A stretch of DNA of 64,000 nt from Amia ocellicauda (Eukaryota > Chordata > Actinopteri > Amiiformes > Amiidae): assembly GCF_036373705.1 (NCBI RefSeq), contig NC_089854.1, forward strand, positions 26,462,725 through 26,526,724. The letters run 5' to 3'. Positions 1-13,437 of this stretch are shown piece by piece. Each line of letters opens with the position of its first letter. Position 1 is the first letter of the stretch. A model generated the notes under the pieces. That model was not told the DNA's origin and made no database searches. It saw only the letters and a list, made by a program, of their open reading frames with translations. A program made the translations under genes and the position numbers.

Positions 1-2227
1 ACAGGAAATGTTGAGGAGAGGAAATGCGCCGATATGCATCTCTATTTCATCAGTGGTGGGTGGGGGGGAAGGGGGGGCGGGGTGAGTTGTGTGTGCGCAA
101 TGTGGGAAATGGGGTGGGGGGGGGGATACTTCAGACATGGGTTAACCTGTGATTTTACAGTGATTAATTGCATAACTGTATTTTTTTTCTTCTGTGTGCA
201 GCTTAAGTATAATTTCACCAACCCTCTATCATGCAAGCAGAATTAAACCAAGGCTAATACTGCAAAGTGGAGTCTTTTTAGATGGGAGTCCAATTATTTT
301 GGCCTCTTTCTTAGCTCTAGTCAAACAGTGGGCCTTTCGGTCCAAATGGCTGCAACAGAGCCAGGACTGAGATGACCCTAATAGACTAGTGCACTTGAAT
401 TAAACCTGATATATTGCAGTTTGGTATGGTTCCGTTTCGACGTCTTTTCCTATGGCAGTTTAGCTGTGCACCACCACGTCCACCCCTTTGCACATCAAAT
501 TCAGTTTACCTATCTCCTCAGAAATATGTCCTTATTTGGCCATCAACAGCCAGAGGAACAGAAAGATGTTTATGTCCAATCGTCAGAAGTTTTCATACAG
601 GTCCATTATAATTTCGCCGCCACATTAGTGTGTTCATGAGACATCCATTTCAGTCAAATGACAAATGCCAGCTCTTGGAGTATTTCAAAGGCTTTCATTG
701 CAGTCTGTTAAAGCTTTAATGGATTTAATTTCTTTAAATTATAGAGGTGGAGAGGACTTCATCAGTAGTGCAGATGGTGTACAAGTACCTGGGAGATAGT
801 GATGGTTTTCCTCACTGTGACCAAGGCATTGGTTGGATTACTATTCCCTCACTGAGTGAGGCCATCCAGGGTTATATTTTTCATCTTGCCCATCTATTTT
901 CACAGCACCTTGCAGTCAGGTCCATCTTGCCACTGTGAGGGTACTGCCCCGTAATGTCCGTGGCTGTCCCCTGGTCCTCATTTGGGTTTGGATTTTTGTG
1001 ATTTGGACCTGAGCTCACATTAGCCAGTGATCGTGCCTACTCTGATCTTCCAGTATCTTATCTGGCAATGACCTTGTTGTCTCTAACCCTCCCGATTGGA
1101 ATGGCTCCAGCCTTCACTTCATCCTCTCCTTGCTGATGATCAATGGATTTAGGCTTAGAAGATGAGCAACAACGTAACCTTGAAGTCGGTCTTGGGTCAC
1201 AGTGCCTTGAGTTTTGTGAGCCTTGATTTAAGCCATTCCATTGCCACCTTTTTAAACAGTCTTCCTCACACCCACTTCTCTGCAGCAGGTTCTTTACTGC
1301 ATACTTTTTTTTTTTTTTGTTGATACAGATGGGAGACAACCACTTTGTTAAACCCCCCCTTTACATCAGAAAACTACATAAAACTGACATCTTGTCAGGC
1401 ATCATGTGGGTAGCTAAAAACTTTGTAATGCTGCAGCTGAATGGGGTGGGATTTTACAGCAAGACTTTTTACAGAAGACCATATCAACTATTGAAATGCA
1501 TTGAGACCGAGGTTTGCCATCGCTGTACTGTATGTTGAACATGCTGTAATTGTGTTTTTTTGTTTGTTCCCCCCCCCCCCCCCCCCCCCAATCATTCACC
1601 AAAACATTTAGTCACCTCCATTGTTGTAGTGGTAGAAAAAATTAGCCGGTGCTGCACACACTATTTGTATATGAATTGTTACATTAATAAGCGGTCTTTT
1701 ATTACTTATTTTCATTACTGTGTCAGACAAATACATCGAGCACCGAAATGTCTTGAATACATTTATTAATAATCTTAAATATTTAGAATTGAGAAACGTG
1801 GGATTGAAAAAGTGGCACTGCTCTCCCTGACCCCTCTACACCTGTCACCTCAGCATTACACACCCCTGGTCACCTGTGTAACAATCACATCATACCTTGT
1901 CTCTAAAATAAGTTCTGTAAAGTACTAACTGAATGAGTGGACTAGCTTCATGCATGTGCTTGTGCATGTTGCAATGGTTAGACAAAAATATTTAGCTTCA
2001 AATTCGTTTGGTTTAGTATTTGACAGAAGTTCAGATTAGCTGTAAATGTGTGAAGTTCGACATCAACGAATGCAGATTCGAACTTAGTCACAACCCTAAT
2101 TTCATATGCAGGCTGCATCTACTGAGACATTAATTACAAGCATAAGAAGAGTTTTCTTCCAAATGAAAGATGTAGTGACTATGTAACACCACACATGACT
2201 AATTTCCTCTCTCTCTCTCTTCCACAG
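1..2227 (+). other. GNA13 intron (partial), no gene seen
   Basis: This stretch precedes the first recognisable GNA13 exon and ends in a pyrimidine-rich tract with an AG acceptor at 2226-2227. I see no exon, although the preceding GNA13 exon (the helical-domain part ending just before GESVKY) must lie upstream of the window. It holds G-rich runs at about 55-126, a poly-T run near 1306-1318 and a poly-C run at 1569-1589. The short open frames here look like chance. Confidence 0.6.
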
Positions 2228-5200
2228 GGTGAATCCGTAAAATATTTTTTGGACAATTTGGAAAAACTAGGGGAGCAGGTAAGTTATTTTTTGAAAGATT
2301 ACACAGTTGCTTATTATACACTACCGGTCAAAAGATTTAGATTTTAGAACACCTCAATTTTTCCAATTATTGAAATTTACGCAGTTTAATGTCTCAACGT
2401 ACTCTGAAATTAAAGCATAGAACAAATAAACAATTGGAGATGAAATATCATGGAATAGTTAATAAAATGTAACCCCTTAAGCTGACAAACCCCAATGGTA
2501 CCTTTAAAAGAGCACCAAATCAGTGTGCATCTCTTTAATCCCATGTGTACTCTTCACTGTTGTTTGCTCAGTGTTTGGTATCCCATGGAAGCGGAGACTC
2601 TTGGCTTTCTAATGATGTCAAGCATTTGTTTTTTTTAATGCATTCTGAAATGGGATACTTGGTCTGAGTAGGAATACAAAATCTCAAAATATTGACAATT
2701 ATGACATTCTGGAACCAGACAGTCTACTGATCAAAACCAGACCATGCACGTTGAGAACTGTATAGTGTACTAATACACAATGATTTTACGTAATTGGATC
2801 TGAACTTCTGTGTTTGATAGAACATCAAATATCAGTGGACGACAAACTGTAAATTTGGATGTGTTTGAGAATTAAACGTGCTGGTAGCCAAGAGAATAAG
2901 CTTTCAAACTGTGTTCATTGTAGGAATACAGTAACTTCTATGCACAGAAGCTATGTGTAACACTGCCAAATAATGCTTAAGAGGGTGTAGTAACACTATA
3001 ATTCTGAAATGTACATTATTTTTCAGTTTTTGGTAACTTTTTTTTTTTTTTTTTTTTAACCTGTCAGTTTACAGTTTACCTTTGTACCATTTCAGTTTAT
3101 TCGCTGGACTTGAACTGCTTAAATTTCAATAACAACTGAAAAAATGGGGGTGTTCTAAAACCATTTAATAGTTATTGAAGGAAGCTGCTATTTTACATGC
3201 AATAATGACTTGTCAAAAACATTTCCAGCATAGAATTTATCCCAGAAACAACCAAATAAGAATACCCATTGGGTACTTTACTTGATATGTAAAAATTGTC
3301 TGACTGTTGTAAGAGCTTGAAGTTTAGCTGATGTGGGAAATAAGGTCCTTTTCTGAATCAGGGAGTGTCTGTGACCTGTCTCTGTGGATGATGGGGAAGG
3401 GTGAGTATCAGATAACCCCCCCCATGCCTACTCTTGAAAGGGGAAGTGAAACCTATTTCTAAGTACTGTTGAACATATTGGCAAGCTGGAGTGGTCCTTC
3501 CCCTTTAGACTCTTATTGGCAGATGGTGTTCAGCAGCTCATGCGTTCAGAGTGGAGGGGGTAAAAGAAAAACAATTCCTGGGATCTACACAGTTGAACTT
3601 GACAGTTTGATTCCCACATGACCCATCAGAAGGGAACAAATTCCACTCAAGCCATAACTTTATTTTTATTATATACTTGCAGCAGCTAATAGTTATTTTT
3701 AGTTGCACCTGCTTTTAACACAGTTCATTTTGGATTTTTAAATTGAAATTTGGGAGGAGGACAACCCCAATCACATGCCTGACTTTTTCAAGCAGAAGTA
3801 TCTGGCAACAAACCTGCGTTGGCTCCTTCAACCCCAAATGCTGCCTTTTGCAGCAGCTCCTTGGCTCAATGGCCTTAATGGCCAGTGGTTCCAATGATCT
3901 TGTCCTCATGGCCAGATTGTTCCCTTAGTAAAGCAAGTCTAATTTACCTTCTACCGCACGTGTCTGTTGGGGTTCTCCAAACTACAGAAATCCTTATGAT
4001 TCAGATGAAAGCAATAATGTTGCTACAGAATTTATTCAGATAGTTTGGACTCCTTAGTTTTTTTTGTTGTTTAATCGAATAGAACAATCTTCTATGTCCT
4101 GTTTTACAAAGTGCTCTGTTCACTTTTGTCATTTTCTTTCTATTCCACATCCCTTCTTTAGTCCTCTAGGTAAATGTAAATCAGCCCCCATGTTTGTTTT
4201 TTAGGTTGAGGTGATATAGTTTGGTGCAGAGGCTAGTTTTGATGATAAAAAGAATCCTTTGTGTAAACTGTGGTTTTGGAGAAGTTACTTAAAATAGCAC
4301 TGACTTATCGTGTGCTGAATTGTTCCAGGATATGACCGTCTCCAAGCGTGTGTGGTTTTAATGGAAAATGTATTCATTCAATGGGCAGGCTGGGGGGGGG
4401 GGGGGGGTTTATTGACCAGATAGTCAGACATTATTAATAATCTTTTGTTTCATGTGCTGATTCTTACTTCCTGATATTTATTATCAGGCATAATTTAGCA
4501 ATATTGTTGAAGCATTGTAGCTAGTGACATTACTTAACATTTTCACCTGTCTTCACTGCTTGAAAACAATCACTTTTTGTTTCTGAAGCTTTATATCATG
4601 ATAAAATATTGTCAGACTCTTAGAAATTATTCCTTTTAATAAAAATAAAAAAACTGCCCTGCGTTTTAACTAAAAGGCCCATTTTATGATGTTATAATGA
4701 GCTAACCCAGGGAGATCGCTTACTGAAATCCCTTCTACAGTGCAGCCAAATGTTTCAGGGAGAAATGCATTTGGTCTTTGTGTACCCACAGGGACCATTA
4801 ACCTGCCATATTCTACTTTGTCACTGGGTCCTCTCTTTACGAGTCATGTACAATTTGCCATGGCGTTGAGATTTGGACATTCATATAACTTTAATGCACA
4901 ATCGTGTTGGGAGAAATCCTTTGGAATCCTAGCATAAAGGGAATTGTAATGGGGAACAAACATAAGCATCACTGAGTGATTTACTGCTGTTCTAGTGTCT
5001 GAATTGGTGCCAGCCATTTACAGTAGGAATATATTCCCTTCAGTTTAATTTAAAAAAATTATAAACTCCCTAGATACAATTATTGCCATTAGGATGTGTA
5101 ATGTATAATAAACGAATCTAAACTCAACTCATTAGCAACATTATTTAGCATTATTTGTCTTGGATCCTTTGTCTCTGACTTGGCAATTTGCAGTAATGGA

Positions 5201-8200
5201 ACACATGATCGAGATCTCCTACCACAAGCCAGAGATTTGATTGACATTTGACAGGTTTGCGCTTTGATTTGTATTAATTTTAAGTTTTTAATGTGAACAA
5301 AGCTATAAAGTATATTGTTGATAGGATGTCAGCATTTTCCTATTTCATATCCTACTTAATTGTGAAATATCAGCATTTTTAATTTTAGCTTAACTACTAC
5401 TTCTTGCGCAGTGCAGTTTTTTTGACGGCCCTGTTCGGGTCTTCTGAACGGAATTACAAACTACCCAGCTAGAACTTAAGTCGGAACACAGATTTTGAGC
5501 ACTTAATGAGCATCAAGTCTGACCACATGGGAAAATTTGCCTGGTTATAATCATCCACACATCTCTCTGCAATGTGGCCATGTGGTTGGTAGGGGAAATG
5601 AAAGAATGTCACAATTCTGATATGGCCATTGTTGCCATTGTATGGTCGGAGCCACGATTTGTGTGGCAATTAATGCTGACACTTGAAGAATGTTCAAGTA
5701 TTCCATGGAATCTTATTTCAGAGCTGAAAATACCTGGAGACAAGGTCCCTGGTTGTTTCTTGTCAGTTTACTTGTCAATTTTCAGTTGTTTTTTTAGCAA
5801 CTTGGAAACTAGCTTTTGCTTTTTGTTGAAGTTTTTTTTGTCTTATCAACTGTGATTTGTGTTGAGAAAAAGGAAGCAGGCTGCAGCTGCTGGGAGACTC
5901 TCAGGGGAGACACCTAGAGGAGTCCAGGACTGTAAGCGGCTGATGGCCCAGAGTTGCACAGTCAGACACGTTTTCATAAAATACCAAGCAGCCTCAGTGC
6001 TTACGCAACCCTGCCACTGACAAACAGGAAGAGGAAATACTGTAAATCTGTGGGTGAGGGGAAATGGCAGATCTCTACAGCTGCAGGATTCTCAACTGAT
6101 TCTTGAGACACACACAAAAATCTAAATAAATCATTGGTGCTGAAAGATTTAATGTCAGACTGTCTAGATGGTAGTTTGTTACTGCTGTTTGCTTTGTGAC
6201 AAAGGAAAAAAGATTGTAAAATTCTGAACTGTGCTGAAAGAAATTGAAGGGTGTGTCTGAGCTCTTAATGTTCAGGGAGTCTGTAAGCAGACTGTTGAAT
6301 TGAGGGGTCCTTTACAGATTGCTTTGAATGTAAGCAGAATCAGTTTTGCCAAAAAGGAAAGTGAGTTGGGCTTCTGCTTCTGACTAAAGCAAAGATGAGA
6401 GCAAATGAAAGGCTGAAGTAGGGGATCTACAGAGTTGTAACAAAATGGAAATAACTTCAAAGAGGAGTAACAGAGACTAGAGAGAGTTGAGATGGACTTG
6501 GAAAAGATGAAAAAAAAAAAAGTTTATAAACTTGGAAGTGACATAAAATTGTTTTCTGTCATAATTTGGCATGCCAGTTAATGTGCAGTTTAGCGTTTAC
6601 ACAAATAAGAGATGATTACGGTTTGGTAGTAGACTTCGTTAGATTATATTACAGCTTTATCTCCAGTGTGAAACCCTGGCTACTCCAGTAAGTAGACTGA
6701 GGACTTGAAGCCAGAGTGTTCCTGCTGTACAGGCCTGTGTTGCTGTAGTGTAGTGAAGAGAAGCAAGCATGACTTTTAACCCAGCCTGCATTGCAGCACT
6801 GTGACCTCTCGGTCTGGCCTGTGGGCATGGCACTGGCAGCAGCTGTCTGTCATTGAATTGAGTCAGTGGAGGTGTGGCCTGGCTACATGCATCAACTTCA
6901 CGTTTTTTTTTTTTTAATATATAATATATATAATTGTTTGTTTATATTTTAACAAACTCCTTCCTTTCTTCAATCCTGTCAAGGCCACACTCTGTCCAAC
7001 TTGGGGTTTGGAAGACTTGATTTGTAACCTGACAAGAGTATTGTTCTTTTTTCCAGGGGGGAAACGACCTTACTGATATTTATAAAGTAGATGCAGGGTT
7101 TTATTGCTTGTTTTTCCAGTGGTGCCCTTACTCTGTGTGATGTAGCTCATTCCTGCCATTTTGGGAAATTGGGAATGGCAAAATCTTTGGCTTTAATTTT
7201 CCAGTCTGGGAACCTGTTTTACTGGCAAAGGAGTTAGCATTATTCAACCTGCTAAGCTATTGCATATGTTTGTGCTATGGAATAAATATGATTAACTGAA
7301 GAAAAGAACAATTCATTGAAACATTTTGGTATTTGTTAAATAGAGCTTTAATGTATTACATAATCATTTGTGTTACTAAACCACCTCTTACTGCTTTGCA
7401 TTTCACACTTTAGAAAGGGGGGTGGGGTGTACCTTTTGAATGAATGCAGGAGTTCTTAGATTTATGTACTTAATTAAATCCCTCAGTCTCTCAATGCAGG
7501 GTGTAGACAATATGACTGATGCAACAAGAATCTAGTGCATGTTGAAGAAAAGCACTCTTCCTGAGTCATCCATGGTATTCCGCTAATATTGAGAAAGCAG
7601 GCTGGTATTTTCATTAGCCCCCCTGTATTAATCCCCCTCTGCTGCCTCCTGTCTCCACTCAGCACACTCCACTAGGCTTGTTGAAACTAGCCCAGGGCTG
7701 CAAGTCATTCCACAGATAGTGTCAAACAAAGCTGTTCCCCCCCCCCCCCATCTTCTTCATAAGGGAATTGCTGGGTAGCAGGAGCAGCAGATCTAGACAC
7801 GTTTTTTCCCCTTTTCCAAGGGGATTGGAAGGTGGAGGGGGGCAGCATGTGATAAACTCTTATCAAAGTCTACAGATATGGGCAGCTTCTTTGCCCTGCA
7901 AGATCTTTAACAAAAATCTAAATGTCTAGGACTCGTTCACACAATGCTCCCCACCTCCATCACAAACCTGTACCAAAATGAGTTGAAAGAAAAATGCATA
8001 TCTAATTAAAATACCAGGTGCTCTACAGTCAAATACCTGTTCTAGTATTGTTGTATTGCCTTGGGGCGGGTGGATACAAAATGAACGGCAAAGAGGCTGA
8101 CGATGTCGTTATTTTCACTGTGAACTTGAGTTGAATATATATGTATATAGTACACTAGTTGCACCTTCAGAAGGGCAGCAAGAGCCTAAAACAATATGCT

Positions 8201-10298
8201 CTGAGCAGGTGTCGGCTAAAAATTACTGGGAAATATTTTATTATTTGACTGTCTTATCACTATTGGCTGACAGATGTATTAATGTTAATTAAATCGCTTT
8301 TCAAAATTCACAATACTAATTAAAATAAAGAACAACAGTAATGTTCGCTGAAGATGTTGACTTCAGCTAACAAAACCTCTCCAAATGACAAGCAAGCTCA
8401 GATCACAGTAAAACATCTAAAGAAAATTAATGAAAAATGCATCTCTCAGACAATGTTGGATAAAAGTGAAACCATTGTATTTATAAAACTTTCAAATCCT
8501 ACATTGTTTTGGCTATGATTTGTATTGCAATATGTCTAACGTGTATTAAATAACTTACACTTTCAAGGGCGATTTTAAGTATGTATTTTTAAAAACAAAA
8601 TCAGCTGTGCTGTGTGCACTATAGCCTGCCCCTGTGTGATCGGCAGTATTGAGCACTGAGGAGGACTTGTGAACCTGAGAGAACCTGACCTGTAAAATGC
8701 AAAGATATGCCAGACCAGCACTTAACACTATCATATTTCCTCTAATGTATAGAACATTTTTCTATTTGTGTGTGGAATTGCTCATATAGCTTGGTCTTTG
8801 TTCTAATGTATAGAACATGCATATTTTTCCTTATCTCCCTTATTCGGACTTATTAAATTTTTAATATCATAACCACAAATCAAACATTGTACAAATAATG
8901 TTAAGTTTATTATGTAAAATGTATGTATTTGACAATTTCTCTCTGATAGGGAGAGATTTGAGGGATCAATGCTAGAATGTTTTGCATGCTAACCCCAGAA
9001 AAGTAAATATCAGCAGATATTTTAGTTTCCCAATTATCTGTATTGGTATCGGGCCCACAAAATCTGTATTGGTCGTGCGGTTAATTTGAAATGGGGAATG
9101 TTTCATTGTTTTGTTAATTGGTTTATTCAATGTAAGTACTCTGTCCGACGCATGTGTGAAATGTGTAATGTAATGGATATATCCAGGTCCTGAAAGCTCA
9201 GTGACGCACCAGACAGTAACCTCAGAATTTTACTAATTATGTTGTAGCCGACATCTCCGATAACTTTCCATAAGATGCATAGTACCGTGATGCACCTCAC
9301 ACAGTTTGCACGACTATCTCAGGGCCGTAGACCAAAATGCAGACCTAAGGTTAGTGGAATGTCTGCGCCCTAAAATAAATAAAGCACTCCCTGACACCTT
9401 CGCGCTCTCAGTTAACTGGTTGCCAAACACATCTATATTTGTACTTTATTTTCCTCCTACTGAAATCCCTGAAAATTATTCTACTCCCTCCAGAGTTCAA
9501 GTCCATATGAATGTGGTGAAATTGGTGTAGCAAAGTATAGTAGCACTCTGAAAGAGGGACCCATTTGGTGTGATGACAGAAGTGTATGAAAGAAAAGTGC
9601 TTTTGTATTTGGGGGTAGACTGGTAATGCTTTAACCTCTGCTGGTGTTGGCCCCGGTCTGTGAAGAATGCTCCTCTGCTGTCACTTGTCTTCTGATTGCC
9701 CATGTCCTCTCTGTGGTTTCTCTAGGATTACCTGCCGACGCAGCAGGACATCTTGCTGGCGCGGAAGCCCACCAAGGGGATCCACGAGTACGACTTTGAG
9801 ATAAAGAACGTACCCTTCAAGATGGTGGACGTGGGGGGCCAGCGGTCGGAGCGCCGGCGATGGTTCGAGTGCTTTGACAGTGTCACCTCCATCCTCTTTC
9901 TCGTCTCGTCCAGCGAGTTCGACCAGGTGCTGATGGAGGACCGGCAGACCAATCGGCTCATGGAGTCCCTCAACATCTTCGAGACGATCGTCAACAACCG
10001 CGTCTTCAGCAACGTCTCAATCATTCTCTTCCTCAACAAGACAGACTTGCTGGAGGAGAAGGTGAAAACTGTGGCCATCAAGGACTATTTCCCCGATTAC
10101 GAGGGGGAGCCGCACAACCTAAACGACGTGCAGAAGTTCCTGGTGGAATGTTTCCGCAACAAGCGCCGGGACCAGCAGCACAAGCCCCTGTACCATCACT
10201 TCACCACGGCCATTAACACAGAGAACATTCGACTGGTTTTCCGCGACGTCAAGGACACCATCCTTCACGACAACCTTAAACAGCTCATGTTACAGTGA
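2228..10298 (+). CDS. gna13: GNA13, G protein subunit alpha-13 (3' partial: last two coding exons)
   Basis: This is the alpha subunit of a G12/13 heterotrimeric G protein, a membrane-attached GTPase that couples receptors to RhoGEFs. Two coding exons are visible: 2228-2278 (17 codons, [17 protein letters not shown]) and 9726-10298 (190 codons plus TGA). Donor GT is at 2279 and acceptor AG ends at 9725; the junction is phase 0. The terminal exon matches human residues 188-377. It carries the switch I arginine finger (ARKPTKGI, Arg200 in human numbering), the switch II DVGGQ motif with catalytic Gln226, the NKTD guanine-recognition loop and the TTAINTEN loop. The C-terminus NLKQLMLQ separates GNA13 from GNA12. 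The second Arg of human ARRPTKG is Lys here, which should be tolerated. The P-loop and N-terminal exons lie outside the window. Whether this is the only copy or one of two fish paralogues cannot be told. Confidence 0.96.
2319..3162. mobile_element. Decayed non-autonomous Tc1/mariner-type element in a GNA13 intron
   Basis: The left end starts after a TA with CACTACCGGTCAAAAG, a terminal sequence typical of one fish Tc1 family, followed by TTTTAGAACACC. The right end (about 3111-3162) is an imperfect inverted copy of the left subterminal sequence: GGTGTTCTAAAA preceded by the complement of the TTGAAATTT..GCAGTTT region. The outermost right terminal bases and the matching TA are not recognisable. 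The roughly 840 bp between hold no transposase frame, so this looks like an old internally deleted copy. Confidence 0.65.
3163..9725 (+). other. GNA13 large intron, no gene seen
   Basis: This is intron sequence between the two visible GNA13 exons. It contains a poly-G run at 4392-4407, a poly-C run near 7737-7749, AT-rich stretches and a 17-bp direct repeat (8741-8757 and 8802-8818). I recognise no coding sequence, RNA gene or intact transposon. The acceptor AG is at 9724-9725. Confidence 0.6.
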
Positions 10299-10409
10299 TG
10301 CTCTGTTCAGACTTTTCTCTTTTTTTTTTTTTTTTTTTAATTTTTACTCCAGTTTAATTAACCTTTTAAACAAATTTTACTGTTGATGATACTGCTGGAC
10401 AAGGTAGAT

Positions 10410-10469
10410 GGGGGTTTAGGAGGGGAAGGGAGGTTATGGGGGTGGGGGTTTATGGGGGGGGGGGGGGGG
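10410..10469 (+). promoter_or_regulatory. G-rich run with G-quadruplex potential in the GNA13 3'UTR
   Basis: Within 120 nt of the stop codon the sense strand has a series of G runs (5, 4, 3, 5, 5 and then about 16 G) separated by short spacers. This fits an RNA or DNA quadruplex. Regulatory function is inference only; the 16-G tract is also a simple homopolymer. Confidence 0.5.
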
Positions 10470-13431
10470 TGTCGCACGTGCCAACCTCAGAGAATGTTTG
10501 GCGGAAAAAGCAGCAGGGATACTAAACCTGTGAGGCAATGCTGTAACACCCTGTGTGTTTTTGTTTTAGAAACTGCTACGAAAATGTTTTTTCTCCCCTG
10601 TTTCTCTCCTATAGTGATGAAAGCAATGTTGGTGCCAATAACTTGGTAGTCACTCAATAGCCTACATTAATTGTTGAAGGATGTTTATTGGGATTTCCAC
10701 GAAAACTGAAAGGTGCCCAGTAAAATCGGAGCAGTCTTAATGCCGGTCTTAGAGGCTTTACACCTGTCGCATATGCTGAAACTATGCAAGCAGGTAGGTT
10801 TTATTTTCTAATAAGAACAGTGTTCTGAGCCACTTGGTTTATCTAGTGCTATTTCCAGGCCTTTTTTTTTTAAATATAGACCTTAACCAGCTTTCTAATC
10901 AAGTAAGTGCATCATTATTTTTTCTTAAATTATAATGGAAAGGTTTACACTTCTTGCCTATGTGATTTACTACTACTGATGGAGATGAAAACAAAACATG
11001 AAAGGTGAACAGGAGAGTAGGGGGTGGCATCCACATGGACATCTTGATCATTTGTACCGATACGATGAGTTTGTTGTACCAGGGGGAATTGTTGAAGCTA
11101 CAGTATATAGCTTAATCTCAGGGCTGAATGTAGACCACTTTGGTTTGTTTTTCTTGTTTTTTTTGTTTTGTTTTTTAAAGGGTGTGCCTAATATAATATC
11201 TCAATTCTCCAAAGTTCATTAACATCCAGTAGCGCTGTTTTTCCAGCAGTAGTATTAAATCTACATGGTTTATTGAGATTTACCTTTTGGTCTACACAAT
11301 GCCTCCGGGCATGCTTTGCCTTCTAACACGTTTCCTTTCTCTGTAGGAATGGACAAAAGTCTGTCTGTATTTTCACTGAAAGGTTTTTTTCACTCTACAG
11401 CCAGACCAGGATTTTGAATTTCTGTGATTCAGTATTTTTCAAATCGTTCTTGTCCAAAGTGCCACATTTTAAGGTACCAGAGTTTTTTTTTTTTTTTTTT
11501 AAGCCTTCTTGCTCTCTCTCTGCATGTTAAGTCTTTTGCATACAAAAGGGATAGAAATCACTTTGTGTACCTTGTAAAGAGAATTTTTTTTTAATTGTTT
11601 ATATAGATAAAGCTGTACAGAAATTATTTTTTGACTTTGTTTTTCCAATAGTAGGTTTGTTAGAGGCATTATATATAATTTTTTAACTGTCTGTTGTGAT
11701 TTTTATTTTATCCCTCGCCCCTTCATGATACTTGCTAAAGTCACAGATCATATAAACATTTTTCAATAGTACAGTGAATGTCTGACTTACAAAGTGCAGC
11801 TGTGTTTTTTTTTTTTTTTTTTGACTGTCTGATCTGTGCCAAATTGAAAATGCTAAGTAATGGTTGATGCAGATATCACCCCTCATTAACGACTTAATCT
11901 GGCTCCTTGCTCCCAAACCAATCTCAGGCACCTGCTGCCAACCCATAACCCCCCTCTTCTTCCTGCCCTGTCATTCCAAAGTTTCCTAAATCATCTCACA
12001 ATTGTTTTTTTGTTTTTTTTTCTCAACATCCTTCAGGGAATGCAGGTTGGACATGCAGGAGTTGCAGCTCCTTCTACTACCCCGTTCTTCCCTGTTAGCA
12101 AACTACTCCTTTCTGTTGGGTATAGAAATGCAAAAAGAAGCTGTTGGTGAAACGGACTCTGTCATGGCATTACGGTTAACGTTTCAGCGGTGGTCATAGC
12201 AGTCTTAATCTTTATGGTGTTGGCTGTAATTTTGTGATGTGTAACCACAGTAAAGTATGCAGTGCACTGGACGATTTTTTGCTCTTCAGTCTTCACCTGC
12301 CTGTCTTCACATTGTGGTTAAAGCCCCACATGGAAAAGACAGATGTAGCTGTTACAGTGCCGATTTAACATACTCCCATATTTCGGCCATAACCAAACCA
12401 AAAGTCAGGGTTTTGTTTTTTTTGTTTTTCTGTAAAGGTCTTCATACAGATCTAAACCTATTAATACTGTAATCCACCTTCATCAAGCACTTGGTGCCTC
12501 TTAAAACAGGAAAACTGTAAATGATGAACCTGTGTATAAAACTATAGTAATGTGTAGCCCCTGTATGTGGGAATGCTGAATTCTGATCATTCGTTTGCTG
12601 TAGTCATTTTTGTCCACATGAGTGAGTGGGGATGCACTGTTTGGTGGATGGTTTTGTTTTTGTTATTTTCTTTAAGGCAAATTGAATCAAACATTCTTGA
12701 GGCTATTTTTGTCTTAAGTCCACTATGGAGATCTTGTGCCATTCGAAACGGTCTAGATATAGAAATAATTGAACTGATACTTGCTGACTGAAGTGTTTGT
12801 AAAGGCAAGGTGTCTTGCCCCTGCGGATGTTGTATTCACTGTCCCAGGACTGTGCTGCAAGAATGGCTCCAGGCAGGACAAACTGCACAAAAGGGTCTCT
12901 GTCCTGCAAGAGTGGCCTTGTGATCATGAATCGGACGAGGCCCTGAATGTTTTGTTTTTCATGTTCAAGCAGCTGCATTGTGCAGTGCTAATTTTTATCC
13001 TATTGGAGTTTGCCACTTGAAAACTTTTTTGTTCATCATACGAAATCCACGACCTAATTGCTTACTCATCAGGTATAAAGCTAGGTATTACTGAAGAATC
13101 ATGATCATTTTGTGTCCTCTGATGTCAGCTTTTTTATTTTATAATTCTAAAGTCACATTGTTTCAATATTAATTTTAAGTTGTATACAGGGAAGTCTTTT
13201 GTACAGGAGTCTGTGTATTAAGAGCCAGGTCCGATCCAGTTAGGTTTTCTGCAGTGACATTTTGATTTAAAAGTTCTGTTTGGACAGGTCTCTGCATTTT
13301 CTCTGTATGGTTATTATGGATGAATGACAACGTAAGGATTTTACCATATATCCTGCATCCCTTTTGTAATTCAATAACTTTTAAAAGCCAAACATGTGAC
13401 TCTGCTGTCAACTGAGCAATAGCTTCCTGCC

Positions 13432-13437
13432 AATAAA
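13432..13437 (+). terminator. Candidate proximal poly(A) signal, GNA13
   Basis: AATAAA followed by a GT-rich stretch (GTGGTTATTGTACTTG) within about 30 nt. It could give a shorter GNA13 mRNA than the signal at 14681. Confidence 0.4.

Noticed and set aside
9728..10081. 117-aa minus-strand frame over the GNA13 terminal exon
   Set aside because: Antisense shadow of a strongly conserved coding exon.
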